Assembly: GCF_963678635.1 (NCBI RefSeq)
Contig: NC_087065.1
Span: forward strand, 53,201,858 to 53,265,857
Reading direction: 5' to 3'
From: Symsagittifera roscoffensis
Taxonomy: Eukaryota > Xenacoelomorpha > Acoela > Convolutidae
DNA length: 64,000 bases
The notes beneath the pieces are model-generated. The model was not told the origin of the DNA. It saw only the letters and a program-made list of their open reading frames with translations, and searched no databases. Shown piece after piece: positions 1 through 12,700 of this stretch (position 1 is its first letter; each line of letters begins with the position of its first letter). The position numbers and the translations under genes are program-made.

Positions 1-579
1 ATTTAGTTCATGAACATTTATCAACCGACTATGAAATAGATAGCTTTGTCTACCCTACCCAATAAATGTTTCATACAAGTACAGTTTTAAGTAGGCTGGT
101 AAAAATGTAGGCGCTATGTTGTTTTTGCTCCTAAGATAGCTAGTTTCTTCTGGATTCGATACAAAAGTTATCAAGGCTGGTTTTAGCGTTTTCTTTCGGG
201 TTTCTTACCCAAAAACTTTCAAGATTTTTTGTAAATGGTTTTATGAAAACTTTTTTTGCCAGAAAATTTTATGTGATAAGGGCAAAATTTACAGAAAATG
301 TGCAAAAATAATTTTTGATCCTAGCTCGAAATTTTAAAATTAAACTTTGACGTCGTTTTTCTGGCACGCTCTTTCTGCTCAGGAGTAATATGACATCGTT
401 AAAACACCTGTAATAAATACACTTTTGTTCCCTAAAAGGGATAGAAAAGTGACTGATACCCTTTGCGAAGTGATTGGGTCGAAACTTGATTTTCAGCAAA
501 TTGTACACGTTTTATTGTTTAACCCTGGCAAAAAGTACAGCCAATGAAGTTGCGAACGCTTTTTAAAAGTGAAAAGTAC
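1..579. other. Integrin intron beyond the last visible exon
   Basis: AT-rich sequence downstream, on the minus strand, of the GTACTT donor at 579-574. The short open frames here look like chance frames and show no domain. Integrin alpha genes should still have membrane-proximal, transmembrane and cytoplasmic exons after this point; none is visible, so they must lie left of the window. Confidence 0.5.
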
Positions 580-881
580 CTGGATTTTGAATTTTTCCTG
601 GTCGTGGGGAACATAAAACACGACATCGGTTTCTCCAATTTGTGATTCCTTCAAATTTGACAGCTGAACACTATAAAACATCCGATTTCTAGCCTTTTCA
701 TAGTTGGTATTCAGAAGAACTGAAGGGTTCAAAGCCACAACTTTCAACTGAGCATCGTACTTCAATGTAAGATCGGTGCTAAAAGTCTCCTCGCGGTCGA
801 TTTGTTCCCGATTTGCCCAAGTGAGACGGTAACTGAACTTGAATTCATTAAGTGTTGTTTCGCCTAACGCTAATTTTTGCA
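580..881 (-). CDS. Integrin alpha exon 5, calf domain
   Basis: The acceptor is TTCTTTCAG just above 881 and the donor is GTACTT at 579-574. The exon is 302 bp; its first two bases complete the codon left by exon 4 and it ends in phase 0. It encodes about 100 residues with the calf-2 pattern of integrin alpha chains: alternating beta-strand hydrophobics, a segment AQLKVVALNP, then FYSVQLSNLKESQIGETDVV, which resembles the conserved 'V.NLG.S.I....' strand pair. Assignment to calf-2 rather than calf-1 is inference. The reading frame stays open past both splice sites but the sequence there no longer looks like integrin. Confidence 0.75.
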
Positions 882-3800
882 CTGAAAGAACGATGTTGAT
901 ATATGCTTTCGTGAAATATTTTCCCGCCACAAATTTGCACCATATGAATGAACCTGAAACGATAAGCGTCCAAATCAGTAGCGGGTTTAGGGGGGGGGGG
1001 TTGGGACGCCCTTTCTTCTCAGGGAATCGACCCTCTGTCGACCCAAATGGTTCCCCTTCGTACTATTTTGAGATATCCATTTTTGGCTGGCTGACCTTAA
1101 AGTTTTTCTATAGGCGCCTTGGGCGCCAATCTATAATAGCTTTGAGGGCGGAGCGCACGCCGAAAAAACGCAATTTTTTGGTCGAAATTTTCCAAAAAGT
1201 GCCTAAAAACGCCTTTTTTTGGCCCTTTTTCAAAAATTTGCGACCAATTTTTCAAAATTATTTTGAAAATCCGCCCCCCTCGAGAAATTCTTAGATCCGC
1301 GCCTGGTCTAAATAGAAAAAATTGCCTTCATAGATCCTCTGCAAATCGCAGAAACAACGCAGTTATTGTTATTTAAATTGTTAAATTATAAAGTAATCGA
1401 ATAAAAAGCACTTTTGGTTAAAATCTTTGTTAAAAATTGCAGCAATGAACGTTTGTCATGATCCGCGGCCTATGACGGAAGTGTACCACATTGTTCTTGC
1501 CGAATGAATCTCAATCTCTGAAAAAAACGGCTAATTTATTGCGATCTTTGTATAAATATAAAATTCGTGCTCTTAGGATATAAAATTTTCGTATTTCCGA
1601 TGATTTTATGAAAATTTCCGTACTACGACAGAGAAGAAAAAATGTTTCAAACACTCAAAACTTATTACGAAGGAAAAAATTAATTTTGAAAAAATAATAC
1701 CAAAGTATGTGTCGCGTGTTATTGAACCTTAAAATGTTTTAAATGCATCAAAACATTTAAATCTACACAAAATTTCAAAACGTTTCATAGAAGTTTATCG
1801 TGTACATTACCGTCTTTGCGACATGAAACGATGTTGCCGGGAGTCGAAGATGCCTTTATTAAACCCAAATTGCTTCCACCTAAGTTGATTTCCAAATTTC
1901 CTTCCACGAAACTCTCCTCTTGACCAGAAAGAGTTGTCACTTCAATTGCCAGTGTCATATTCGGCTTTTTCTGGTCTAAAATAACCTGCTGGCGTTTTGG
2001 CTTAACACTCAACTTGACATCAGCTAAAGGCCCAATCGAAAACTCAATTTCTTGGGAAATCTGCGGAGCAAGAACCGGGTTGCCAATAGACGGTTTTGAA
2101 AGTCTTAAATAGCCTGCAGAAATTCTGGTATCTGCGTTTACGACCATTGTGGATCCAAAAAATTCTGGGAAGTTGCCATAGACAAAAATGTCAGCTTCTT
2201 GACTATCATTTTGTTGCGGTCCGAACTCGACATACTGTAGTTTAGTTGATACATAAACAGTATTCATTTTTGGCGTGTCTACGAACTGTTTGGAGAATTT
2301 GACTCGTACTGTGAAGTCACTGGCAAAGTTCCATTTCTGAATTGCTGGAAGTTTATCTGGCTCGAACGGATCAATTATCGGTATTCCTCTGTTTTCCATA
2401 GTTATTTTTATTTTTTGGCAGAATTTATATTGGGATCCATATTCTGGACAAATAGGGTCAACGCCATAATTCGTGAACAATACGCGCTTCGGAATGGTAT
2501 CCACGTGAATCAGACGAATGTATGAATTTGAATAATACACATGTGAGTTTTGGGCATTTTTTCCAGGGTCCCCGATGACCAAGTCATAGAACCCGTTTCC
2601 ATCCAGGTCAGTTTTGGCGTCCCCGATGCTGAATCCAAAAAGTTGAGACTTAACAGGATTCATAGATATGATTTCTTGTAGAATTGCAGGGATCTCGCTT
2701 TGACGCGATGGATTTGAATAGACTGTACTAAGCGATCGTCCGTCGAATAAATATACTTTTCCTACTCCATTGTTGTATCCATTGTTTTCGTTTAATGATG
2801 TTACCAAGATGTCTTCTCGACCTAAAATGGAAATTAATCATTTTTGGGATTCTAAAAGTGTTGCAAATTTAGAAAACTGAGAGAACAAGTCCAATTTAAA
2901 AAGGTTCCGATTGCGTAGCTATTAAGAATTTTGAGGCTGACCATTTCAGTGCCCGAATATCGCAATCGATCGGGCAATGTCACCTGACAGTTGCCGATTT
3001 TGTAGTCTCGAATTCCGGTTTTTTCTATAAAAGAAAATCTCACTCTCCCGTATACTGTATAACTTCCAGGAAATTACTCTCAAAACTGATTAGCTCAAAA
3101 AATTATTTTGTTTTGTTCTTTTCCGCATATAGAGTTCTTTTTTGAATGTAAACTGTTATCGACAATGAGAGCAGAATCTCGTTTTCTGCACACATGCAGT
3201 AAATAAATTGATCAGTAAATTAAGAAATCAAGTTACGGTTTAAAACAAAAAAAAGACTATGTCATTGTTTTATTTCAACAGAAAATAGGGTCGTTCTGAT
3301 GTCATTTTTGCGGCCCCCAGTTTGCTTGACATAATTTTATTATGAGCGAAAATTTGAACTCGAGAAAAATTTCTTTCAGTGTCACCAAAAATACTGTAAG
3401 CAAAGGAGCGTGGCTTAACATAGAACATTTTTGATGGCAATTTCTCTTTAGTGTAACAATCTAAAATTCCAGCAATAATAAAAGTAATTGACACAAAAGT
3501 TCCTTAAAATTATATTTAAAATCTTGATTCTCAACACAAATTCGTAAGACGAAAAAAAAACTTCAAAAATTCAAATTAGGAAACATAATATACAAGAAAT
3601 TGGTATATCAGACAAACTTATTGTTTGCTTTCAAAGTATCAACACAAAAAATTTTTTGAAATCAGCATATAGATTGAAGCTGTAAAATCAACAACGAGAT
3701 TGAAGCTGTAAAATTTCGAAAAAACAGTTACAATGGATAGGAACAACTGCGGATTTAGTGGAGGGGGTGATGGACAGACACATTTTTGTCGAGACCGGTA

Positions 3801-6800
3801 ACAGTCCTGCCCCCTGTAAAAACTACACATTTCTCGGTCGAAATAAGTGTTTTCTGCACTTCGTCGTTTTGGAATCGGGATCTTCTTCGGAGAAGTCTGG
3901 GTGACTGGCTTCTTCGCCCTGTCCCCCTGTCCCCCCTACCCCTCGTAATATTGGTGTTACCTCCTCCTCCTCTGGGCCTTTTGACAGTCCTCGGCAGAGC
4001 ACTTGGTGAAGCCTCCGGTTTCATTCCCAGTTATTCGTCCGAAGTATTCTAAATCGTAGCCACAACATTCATATGAGTTGATCCGCCCGTAAACGCACTT
4101 ATTACTAAACCGTTCCCCAAAAACATTGACTGCATTTTTTCCCTCATTGGCCGTGTTGTATGGCGGGTAATTGTCGTAAGTCGCGTGATCCCAGGATCCT
4201 GAGATGATTCAAGACTCTTATGTGGTGGTGTCCCCTCCTTCCTCTTTTATTTCCATTGGCGTGGCCCTCAGCGATGACATTTCATCCCCAGTGGATTGCG
4301 GCTCCTGAGTTTCTATTTCTTGCGAGTAGTTGTTTTCAATCTCCTCCATGTCTTCTACGCCCTCCTCGGCTGAAGACAACTCAACCGGACTATCAGAAAT
4401 AACTGTTGTTTCCATCCTGAGCGCGCTTCTCACCTCGGAACTTGAAATTGGGACAATATCCTCTTTAGACAACTTGTTATCCAGCAGTGACGCCTGAAGC
4501 TCATTCTTCGCCTAGTCGGGCTGACTATTATCCGCCGCCCGCTCCGATACTAATGGGATTGGTCTTGTCTGAACTTCTGAGTTCTCGACCGGGCTCTCAG
4601 TAGACATGAGTCCCTCTGGCGAGCTGTCTATCGTTATCGGGTTGTCTGCGGTCCCTCTGGCATCTACTAGTTTGTCCATAGAAGTTTGCCCCATTATTTC
4701 CTCTGATGCTGATAACGCGGCTATTTTCCGGGCATCCCAACTTTGTCTTACGCCTTTCTGACCGTCGGACTCTTTGATGACTCGTCCTTTGACACAATAG
4801 TTCCCTCGGTCTTATCACCTAAATTTATTGAGATATCAGACTTATGCAAAACTTCCCGGAAAACAAGGTGGGTGTTTGATTCGTCTCTCGAACTAACCGG
4901 TCAATCGGTGGTTCAAAAAAAAATCCGATTTCAACTAATCCTTGATTTTTTGAAAAACTTTGTAATTTAATTTTCTGGGCTTCATCACAGGAGCACTTGT
5001 AATTTCCCCGGAGGGCTTCGGAACCGTCATCCTTGAAAATATAGCGGGTGCTCGATTGGATCGAATGTTCCCATGTTTGCCTCGTCATCGGGATTTCCGT
5101 GATCCTGCATTACCTACGCGGGAAATATCTCTTGATCCAATCTCTAGAAATTAACACATTGTTCCATTTCAAATTTTCGGACGAAGCAGAACGTGTGAAC
5201 GAACGCCAAATCGTAGTTGATTTGCGAGCAAAATGTGCTTCAAAAAGCGTACACCCCAATGATTGGTGAACTGTGGTCCTAATGTTGTACAAGATTTCAT
5301 TAAAACCCGGCTTTCTCTCTGAAAAGAATAAGCCATCAGCCTTTCCAGAAAAATACGTACACAACGTTCGACGAGACCTGTGGTCCACAATGTCCACAAA
5401 CAAACATTCTACCAACAACTCTTATTAAGTCGTTTGTCGCACTAAATCAAGTTTTCTTAATCTCTTCCGGCACCGATTTAACAGCATGAAATTGATCTTG
5501 AATATTCAGCTCATATAGTTTCTTCTGTGAGATGAACGATACTGGACTGGCAGAATCAATCTGGAACTATATCCGCCAACGGCTTTGGCCCATATCAATT
5601 TCAAACATTTTCAAACTCTTCTTGCCTCCTTTGTCCAAAATCGTCTTGATAAAGAAAACCCCAAATTCTTCGTCTTATTGTTCCAATTACTAATAACAAT
5701 CGTTTCAAATTGCGTAAACTCATATGCGCCATCAAGTTGATTGACCGACGGTCTCTTGCAAAACCTCGCGAAATGCCCTCGGCAACTACAACGATGGCAG
5801 ATGATGTTCTCTGTCTGCAATGATCCCTTTGATTGGGTTTTAACAGGTTTCCCTTAATGTGACATTAGTCTAGCACTTGGTTATCAACCCCAATGACTGG
5901 TTTGCGTTTAACATAATTTCCCTCTTAGCCTCATTGCCTGGCGTTGCATTGTTTGAGCGATTACCGTTAAATATTTTTCCTGAATCTTGGTATTCCACCA
6001 CTGACCCTCTTGTACATAAGTTCGCCTCTCTCTCAAACAACAGAAAAAGTTAGTACCTCCCCCAGATCTATTGTTTTCATTCATAATTGTTTCTTAGCTT
6101 CTTCATTTTTATTTTGAACATAGAGAAATCACGAACAATGGATGTTTCTCGATCCGCAAAATCACAGCCGCGAGTAAGGCCACTGAACGCCCCAAAGAAA
6201 TGCTCCATAAATTTCTTATCCAGTTGTTTTTGAAATAAGAATATGATATTTTTGTTGGTTTCGTTTTTTTTAATGAAACGTATCAGTCAAAATCTTCCAC
6301 AGCTCGATGAAAATTATATCCACAATTTTACGATAGGGTTGCTTCTGATTGAAATATATCTGTCCTTCGTTTCCCCAAGGACAAAATTAATTTTGATTTC
6401 AATCGTTTATCCGCGTCTCCCAGGGCCGATCCTCTGAATACTCTACACTTTTCATCTACCCGCCGGTTTTCTTCATCCCGCCATGCTGCTATAGCCGTCG
6501 CATTCTGTGCCTCTCAATCTGTTCTTGCCTGCTGATCCTCCGTTCCTGCCGGCTCTTACGGTATCGGATAAGGGTTACTGGGCAATCCATTATCTTGCAG
6601 CAAATCCTCGATATCAGTTTCATTCTTTGCTATGACTATCAGTTGGAAGCTTCGACTCTATTCCTCCCACAAGACCGGCGGCATTTGATCAACCCGCGGT
6701 AGGCCGAATCCGTATTTGACTGCACCATGTGCAAGTAAGCCTGAGGAGTATTTCATAAACTTAGATAGAGATGCAAAACGTAAAAGAATGAACTTTAATT

Positions 6801-9739
6801 CAAAACGGTTACGCCAGGCACTGGCTGTACGTCCACTTCACGTTGATTATAAGGTTGACCTTGACGGTCATAAGACGTTACATAAGATATAAATACATTA
6901 ATAATAACAAATAATACGTACATACTTTGACCTCTACACCACAAATTTCCCCCCTTCAGGAGTTCGACCCTCTGTCGACCATTCGACCCCCTGTCGACCC
7001 AAAGGGTCCCATCTTTGTACTGTTTTCAAGTATCCGTTTTTGGTGACGGACCTAAATTTTTTCTAAAGGCGCCCTGGGCGCCAATATTTACTAACTTTAA
7101 GGGGGGAACGCGCGCCGAAAAAACGCGATTTTTTTGGTCAAAATTTTCCAAAAATTTCCTAAAAACGCCTTTTTTGGCCTGTTTTTTCAAATTTTTGCAT
7201 GCGGCTCTTGAGATCTTAACAGTGATTTAGGAGTGCTCGGAAAATCAATTTGGTCGATATAAAAAAAGTCGACAAAATTTTCGAAAGTTTTTGAAAAATC
7301 GCCCCCCCCTCGAGAAAATCCTAGATCCGCCCCTGGATAGGGAACCGATTGGAAGGGATATTTATACTTAGTTTTTTGAATCAATCTGAATACTTTTAAA
7401 ATCAACTGGAAAATATTTTTTTTGAAAGGTAACTTCCCTAATTACCATGTGTCATAAAAACAGAACGTTTCCTACATGACATAAATTTTAGTATTCCTTG
7501 AAACTCAAACGCTTTCCCTCAACTAATATCCATTATAATATTTCTTCTTTCTAGAAACGAGAAAATGTGTGAACAACGTATTAATTCAATTGCTTCCCAG
7601 ACTATCGCTATAAGGCATTTTTGCTGGAAAAAATTGATCTTAAGATACTAATGAGTAACAATTTATGCTTTTGATAAAAAAGAGTTTTTCAAAAAATTTT
7701 CGAGATAATGTCAAACAACAATTGAATTGGCAATCTTAAAAGATAAGTTTTAAAAGCTAACTTTTAAGAGATAAGCTGAAACAACACCTTTAGTCTCCTA
7801 AACAGATGCAGACAAAAACTGTTTTTGGAGAGTGCGTTTATTAGAATAAGTTTCAAAACAAAAGTCTAAAGGTTGTTTCGAAACTGATTTATTCAACCCC
7901 TGATTATAAATAAAGTGCATCTCGAGACGCCTATTGGCCTATTGGTGGCAATAATGTCAAAATCCGGAGAGTTTCGAAACTGGTCCCACACATCATCCAG
8001 TCAGATAGAAAGGTGTCCTACACCCAATCAAAATGATATCATTTTGATATCAAAGGCCTCAAACTAAATCGAATTATTCCACTTACAAATTTGTTAGAAT
8101 TATCTGGTTGAAAAAATTGTGGCCGCACAAGAACTTGATAATATGATAATTACTATCGGGTCCTTTTACCTATTCCGCCCAAATTTCTGAATTTTAAAGT
8201 TATTTTTTGTATAAATGCTGAGAACAACATACTGACAACACTGGTTGATTTGGTTAATCCGATCGCCTTATTCTTCAGCCGACTCCTATTAATTTTGAGC
8301 AGATGTTTGGCATTATATGCCTGTAGCTATATTTTTTGTGTCTTTTTTTGGTCTGAGTAAAATTTTGCAAATTATTTTTGATCAAAATTAAATAGTTGTC
8401 GAAATAAGTAAAACTTTTGGCTTATTCTACTTATTTTTAAGTCAACTTAAAATTGCTAATAAAACATTTTGAAATGGCGCTGAAATTTGATTGGCTGATT
8501 CTAGCCAATTAGATTGAAGCCAAATAGTTTCAGTTCAAGATGAAAAATTGATTTTAGGGCGGAATAAGTAAAAAAAACCCTAACTATCCCTAGTTTGCTT
8601 CTAAAATGATATCGAAACACCTCAAAACTGTCTTAGAACTGATCATTATGATTTTTATACAGTAATAGAAAAAAGTGAAAAATCGATCTATTGCAAACTC
8701 AATTACCTGTGTTTTTCGTTTTTACACGGATAAAAGTGGATTCTTGTTCGAAAATGATTAAAATTTTACTTTCTAAATAGTTTTTCGTTATAGTATCATC
8801 AAAGCCTAATAAAATTTCGTTATAATCTGTTTACAAAACTTTTTACTTTTGCTTTGCATAAAGTAGAGAGTTTGGTTAAGTTAAAATTAATTTTGATCAA
8901 ATTATAAATTAAACAAGACTGCTCCTATCAGGGTAAACTCCTAAATAATCCGGCTGTCTTTTAAGGTCTTTGAAGCAGTGTTCGCTTTAACAAAAAATGT
9001 TGATTTTTTTGAAAAAAAAGAAAAGGAAGTTTTTTTTGTAAATCATCCGCTCTCACGTGGCTGATTTAGTCTAATATAGTTTTTATGCCTTATTTTTGAA
9101 CATCAAAATTCTAAGTTTGTTTTCGGAAACCTATATTTTTGGGGCTAAAATTAGGGGTTCGATAACTGAAACTATCGTAAGATCACTTGGTTTCAGAGTT
9201 TTGAAGTTTAAATTCTAGGTTGGGACCTCTAATATATGTCTATTCCAGCTACAAAGTTGTTAATATATTAAGAATTTGGGCCAAAATCCTCAACTTCATT
9301 GTGATGAGACTACATGTTTAAAGGCGCAGACTAACACCTTCTGAGGGTTTTTGAGTTTAAAAAATGTTAACTGAGTCAAAGATTCCGATTATCTTTCTAT
9401 ATTTGCTATGACTTTAAGGGCAAAAATTTTGTGTTTGAAACCAAAAACAACAAAACTGAAAGATACGATTCAGCCTTAGTAAAAAAGTTCTGAATTTGGT
9501 ATAGTTGGCATCAGCACCAACAGTTGTCTCTAAAAAGTCAAAATTCGACGTTCGGAGCTCAATATTGCGACCAAAAACTCATTTTGTGTATTGTTTATAA
9601 CCGAGTGAATAACGCACCAAAAACAGAATGAGTATTTTGTCCAAAGATATGACCTACTAGCGAGCTTTGGCAGAGAATGGTTACTTAAGGAGTTAATTTT
9701 TAATAATAGTAGATAACTGAGTTTTCATGAGCTAGTGCC

Positions 9740-9771
<32 letters not shown>

Positions 9772-12700
9772 CCGTATAATTTAAAATTGAGCTGGTGACT
9801 GATGAGCGTAGGGAAAGCTCCTTATCTGAACACTAAAAAGAAATATCAGACAAAAGATCGGCAACTGGGTTGCGTATATAAAGATAGATATCCTCTGTCT
9901 CTGGCTTCTTTAGGTTGGAAATTTTTGACATAAGTTCATGGTTTATCAAGACTTTTTGATTTTTAAAACCTTTTTGTTTCTACTAAGTTTTTAAATAGAG
10001 ACAAGTGCTTTCATTCAGTTTCTCTTGTCTCTTTAGTAAATTATTCTATCGCTGTAAGTCTAACAGTTTAATTTCTTAGATCGTTATCGATCCGAGTTGC
10101 GGTAAAATTTTATCCGAACCTTTAAACTAAGTACATGGTTTTTGGACTAAGTATAAACTGCTAAATAGGCTCTAGAAAACTTTAATAGCTAGATGGGTTG
10201 AACAGCTAATCAAGTGTTGACAACATCCTATAGGTTTTTGAAATTACTAGTATGAATTTTTCACTATTTTGTGTTTTTAATTTGACTGCCTGATTTGTTC
10301 TAATTTCCGCCTGGTGATTTCTGCTTCAGTCTCTCCTAGGATCGCTGCGTTTAGTCGATTTAAATACCTTGCCTCTAGTTCCTTCCGGTATCGATCTACT
10401 TGATCAGCACGTTGTTTTTTTATGGGGTAATTATCTTCTTGAATTAACTTTTTTTTTCATCAGGAATCTTTTTCATCAGCTTCTGCCTTTTTTCTTTTAT
10501 TACAAAGAAAATATTCTTTTTTGTTTCTTTTGATCAGAATTGTTTATGAGGCATTGTAAAAAACCGTTGCTTCTCGCTTTATTGTCCCAACTTTTGGTTC
10601 AGAACAAATAAATCAATCAGCCTATACTTCTCTAACTTGCATTGCACCTGCAACTCTGTCAGATCTTAACTTGAATAGGGCTCAACATTTTTTACCCCAG
10701 TTTGAAAATACTGAGCCTGAGAAAAATTGGACTGCTATCTAAATAGTAGTCAATTTCAAAAAAAAATTAAAGTTCCAATAAAATGAGCCAGTCGATATCT
10801 GATTTTTTGAAAAGGGACAGTAAAGGGGCAGGAAAAGGGTTTACTTTTGGTAACTACAATGGCATCCTATTTAAGTAGTGAGCAGTTATGGGACTAGTCT
10901 CTTATCCGTGTAGTATTTGCAATGCTACAAAATTTTCAATTTTTTCCCCCGTTTTGTCCAGATAGCTCAAGTCAGCACTGTGCTATTTTTTACGGCAGTT
11001 ACTATATATTATAAGTATTTCACAAAACTATTTTGGATAACTGCTATCCGGGCCATGGTCTCAATTTTCATGCCCATACTATAGCGATCGAGTTTCGGCA
11101 ATTGTAGAACATCAGATTTTTGCCACAGTTTTTCCGAAATTTAAGGTTCGCGGAACAAAATGGGTGTGGTAAAATGATGCTAAAGGGCGACTGTCAAGGT
11201 GTCACGGGATCGAGTCCTATGTCCGCCCCCCCTTCAATTGCATGACTATTTGTCAGTCGCTTTTTGAAACACATGAATCGGTACTTATGTTTGAAGCATG
11301 AGAAAATAGTGTAACTTTACACGTACCATCGCCGTCCAGATCGCCAAGAGAAGCCACTTTGTAGCCAAAAAGATTGTGCATGTGTGGTTTTGGTGACTTC
11401 AAGGTGTATACCAGGCTGAATTTCTTTGTTGTTTCATCGTATTGATAAATGGTAACAACTCCGGAGTTGTAGGTTTCGGTCAGTTCATCCTAATGTAGAA
11501 AAAAAATCAAATTGAAAGTGAAAATTTTCCAGATAATTTTGATGAATTAGAGTATATATGTTCGCAATAACACACTGATCCTGAAGACGGAAGAAAAATT
11601 AGAAATAACCTTCTCATTGCGTTGGTAATTTAATTGGGCTTAAAGGGGCTAGAAAGTAGTGCCAAATGTTAATTTTTCAAATTTTTAGGATATTTTTTTT
11701 AGTTATTGAAAGTTCACCAAAACTCACTAAAACAGCCAAAACCAAAAAAAAAAAACGAACAGAAAGAAATGAGCAGTTGAAGGAGCTTTGCGCTCCTACT
11801 GCCGATTAATTCAACATTCAATTCGAAGCTCCGGTGCTTACTGAATGAAATTGTTCCGTTCGATGTTTTAGTGTAATTGCAGTTTTAGTTTCAAAAAAGT
11901 AAAATGATACAATGGATTTGAAGCATCGCGTTAGTCAACTATAAAAACAGATCAATTGAGCAACCCCCCCCCCCTCGTAATGTCCAATCTCCGATTCCCA
12001 ATCAATAACGGTAAAACGGTACAAGAGACACTTACAAGCGCAATGAGACTGTTGATGTGACCATATCACACAGTTAATTGACCTTCTGAAGTTTTTTTTA
12101 TAGGAGTGTCGGACGTCGTTTTTATAGCGTTCTTTTTTTCATTTAAAAAGATTAGATCTTAACGAGGGGCACAACAGCGAAAATCCGCAAAGAGCTGAAC
12201 AGCTCGTATGTTGCTCCTTTCCCTTGTAGATAAACCGTCGTAAAAACAGTCTGCACATTTGAAACAGAAAAAAAAACAATCATTATTAATCAATTATCTG
12301 ACGATTTTACGTTCAAAAACAGAATGAACTCTGTAACAATCAATTATATAACAGTTTATTTTCAAAAATATTAGGTTAAAAGGAAATAATTGATTATACT
12401 ACTCGTAATTTGTGTCAATTTTATGAGAATTATAATCTGTTTTTTTTTCTCTAGGTAAAAACAAGAAAATGGATCTTTGTCTGCATTAATCGCAATATAA
12501 TCTATTGTTATATCTCCTTGCAATCCCCATAAAGTTTACCTCTTTACCATATAATGGCAACAAAATCTATTTTTCGCCATAAATTCACTAACAAAACATG
12601 ACTCATTGTCAGCATGATTTTCTGCCTTAAAACCACAAAGTTAAATCGTTTTAAAAACTTTTGTAAGATCTTATTACTAACGGGTTGAAAATGATCAGCA

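Larger units (their letters stand above)
3755..6650 (-). mobile_element. Decayed Ty3/Gypsy LTR retrotransposon relic
   Basis: This block is visibly richer in G+C than the surrounding intron. Read on the minus strand it gives, in retroelement order, a gag capsid fragment (about 6235-6080), a CCHC zinc knuckle (about 5800-5758), a retropepsin-like segment (5676-5449), then at once an integrase C-terminal segment (5418-5110), and a low-complexity tail (down to 3755). Reverse transcriptase and RNase H, which should lie between protease and integrase, are absent. Each part is broken by stops or frameshifts. I could not pair LTRs at the two ends, so the limits are approximate. Confidence 0.75.

Noticed and set aside
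839-1294. 151-residue plus-strand frame
   Set aside because: It runs from antisense of integrin exon 5 into the dispersed repeat; both are explained otherwise.
11165-11226. tRNA-like B-box (GGATCGAGTCC) with weak acceptor pairing
   Set aside because: No convincing D-arm, anticodon arm or acceptor stem can be drawn; may be a tRNA-derived repeat remnant at most.
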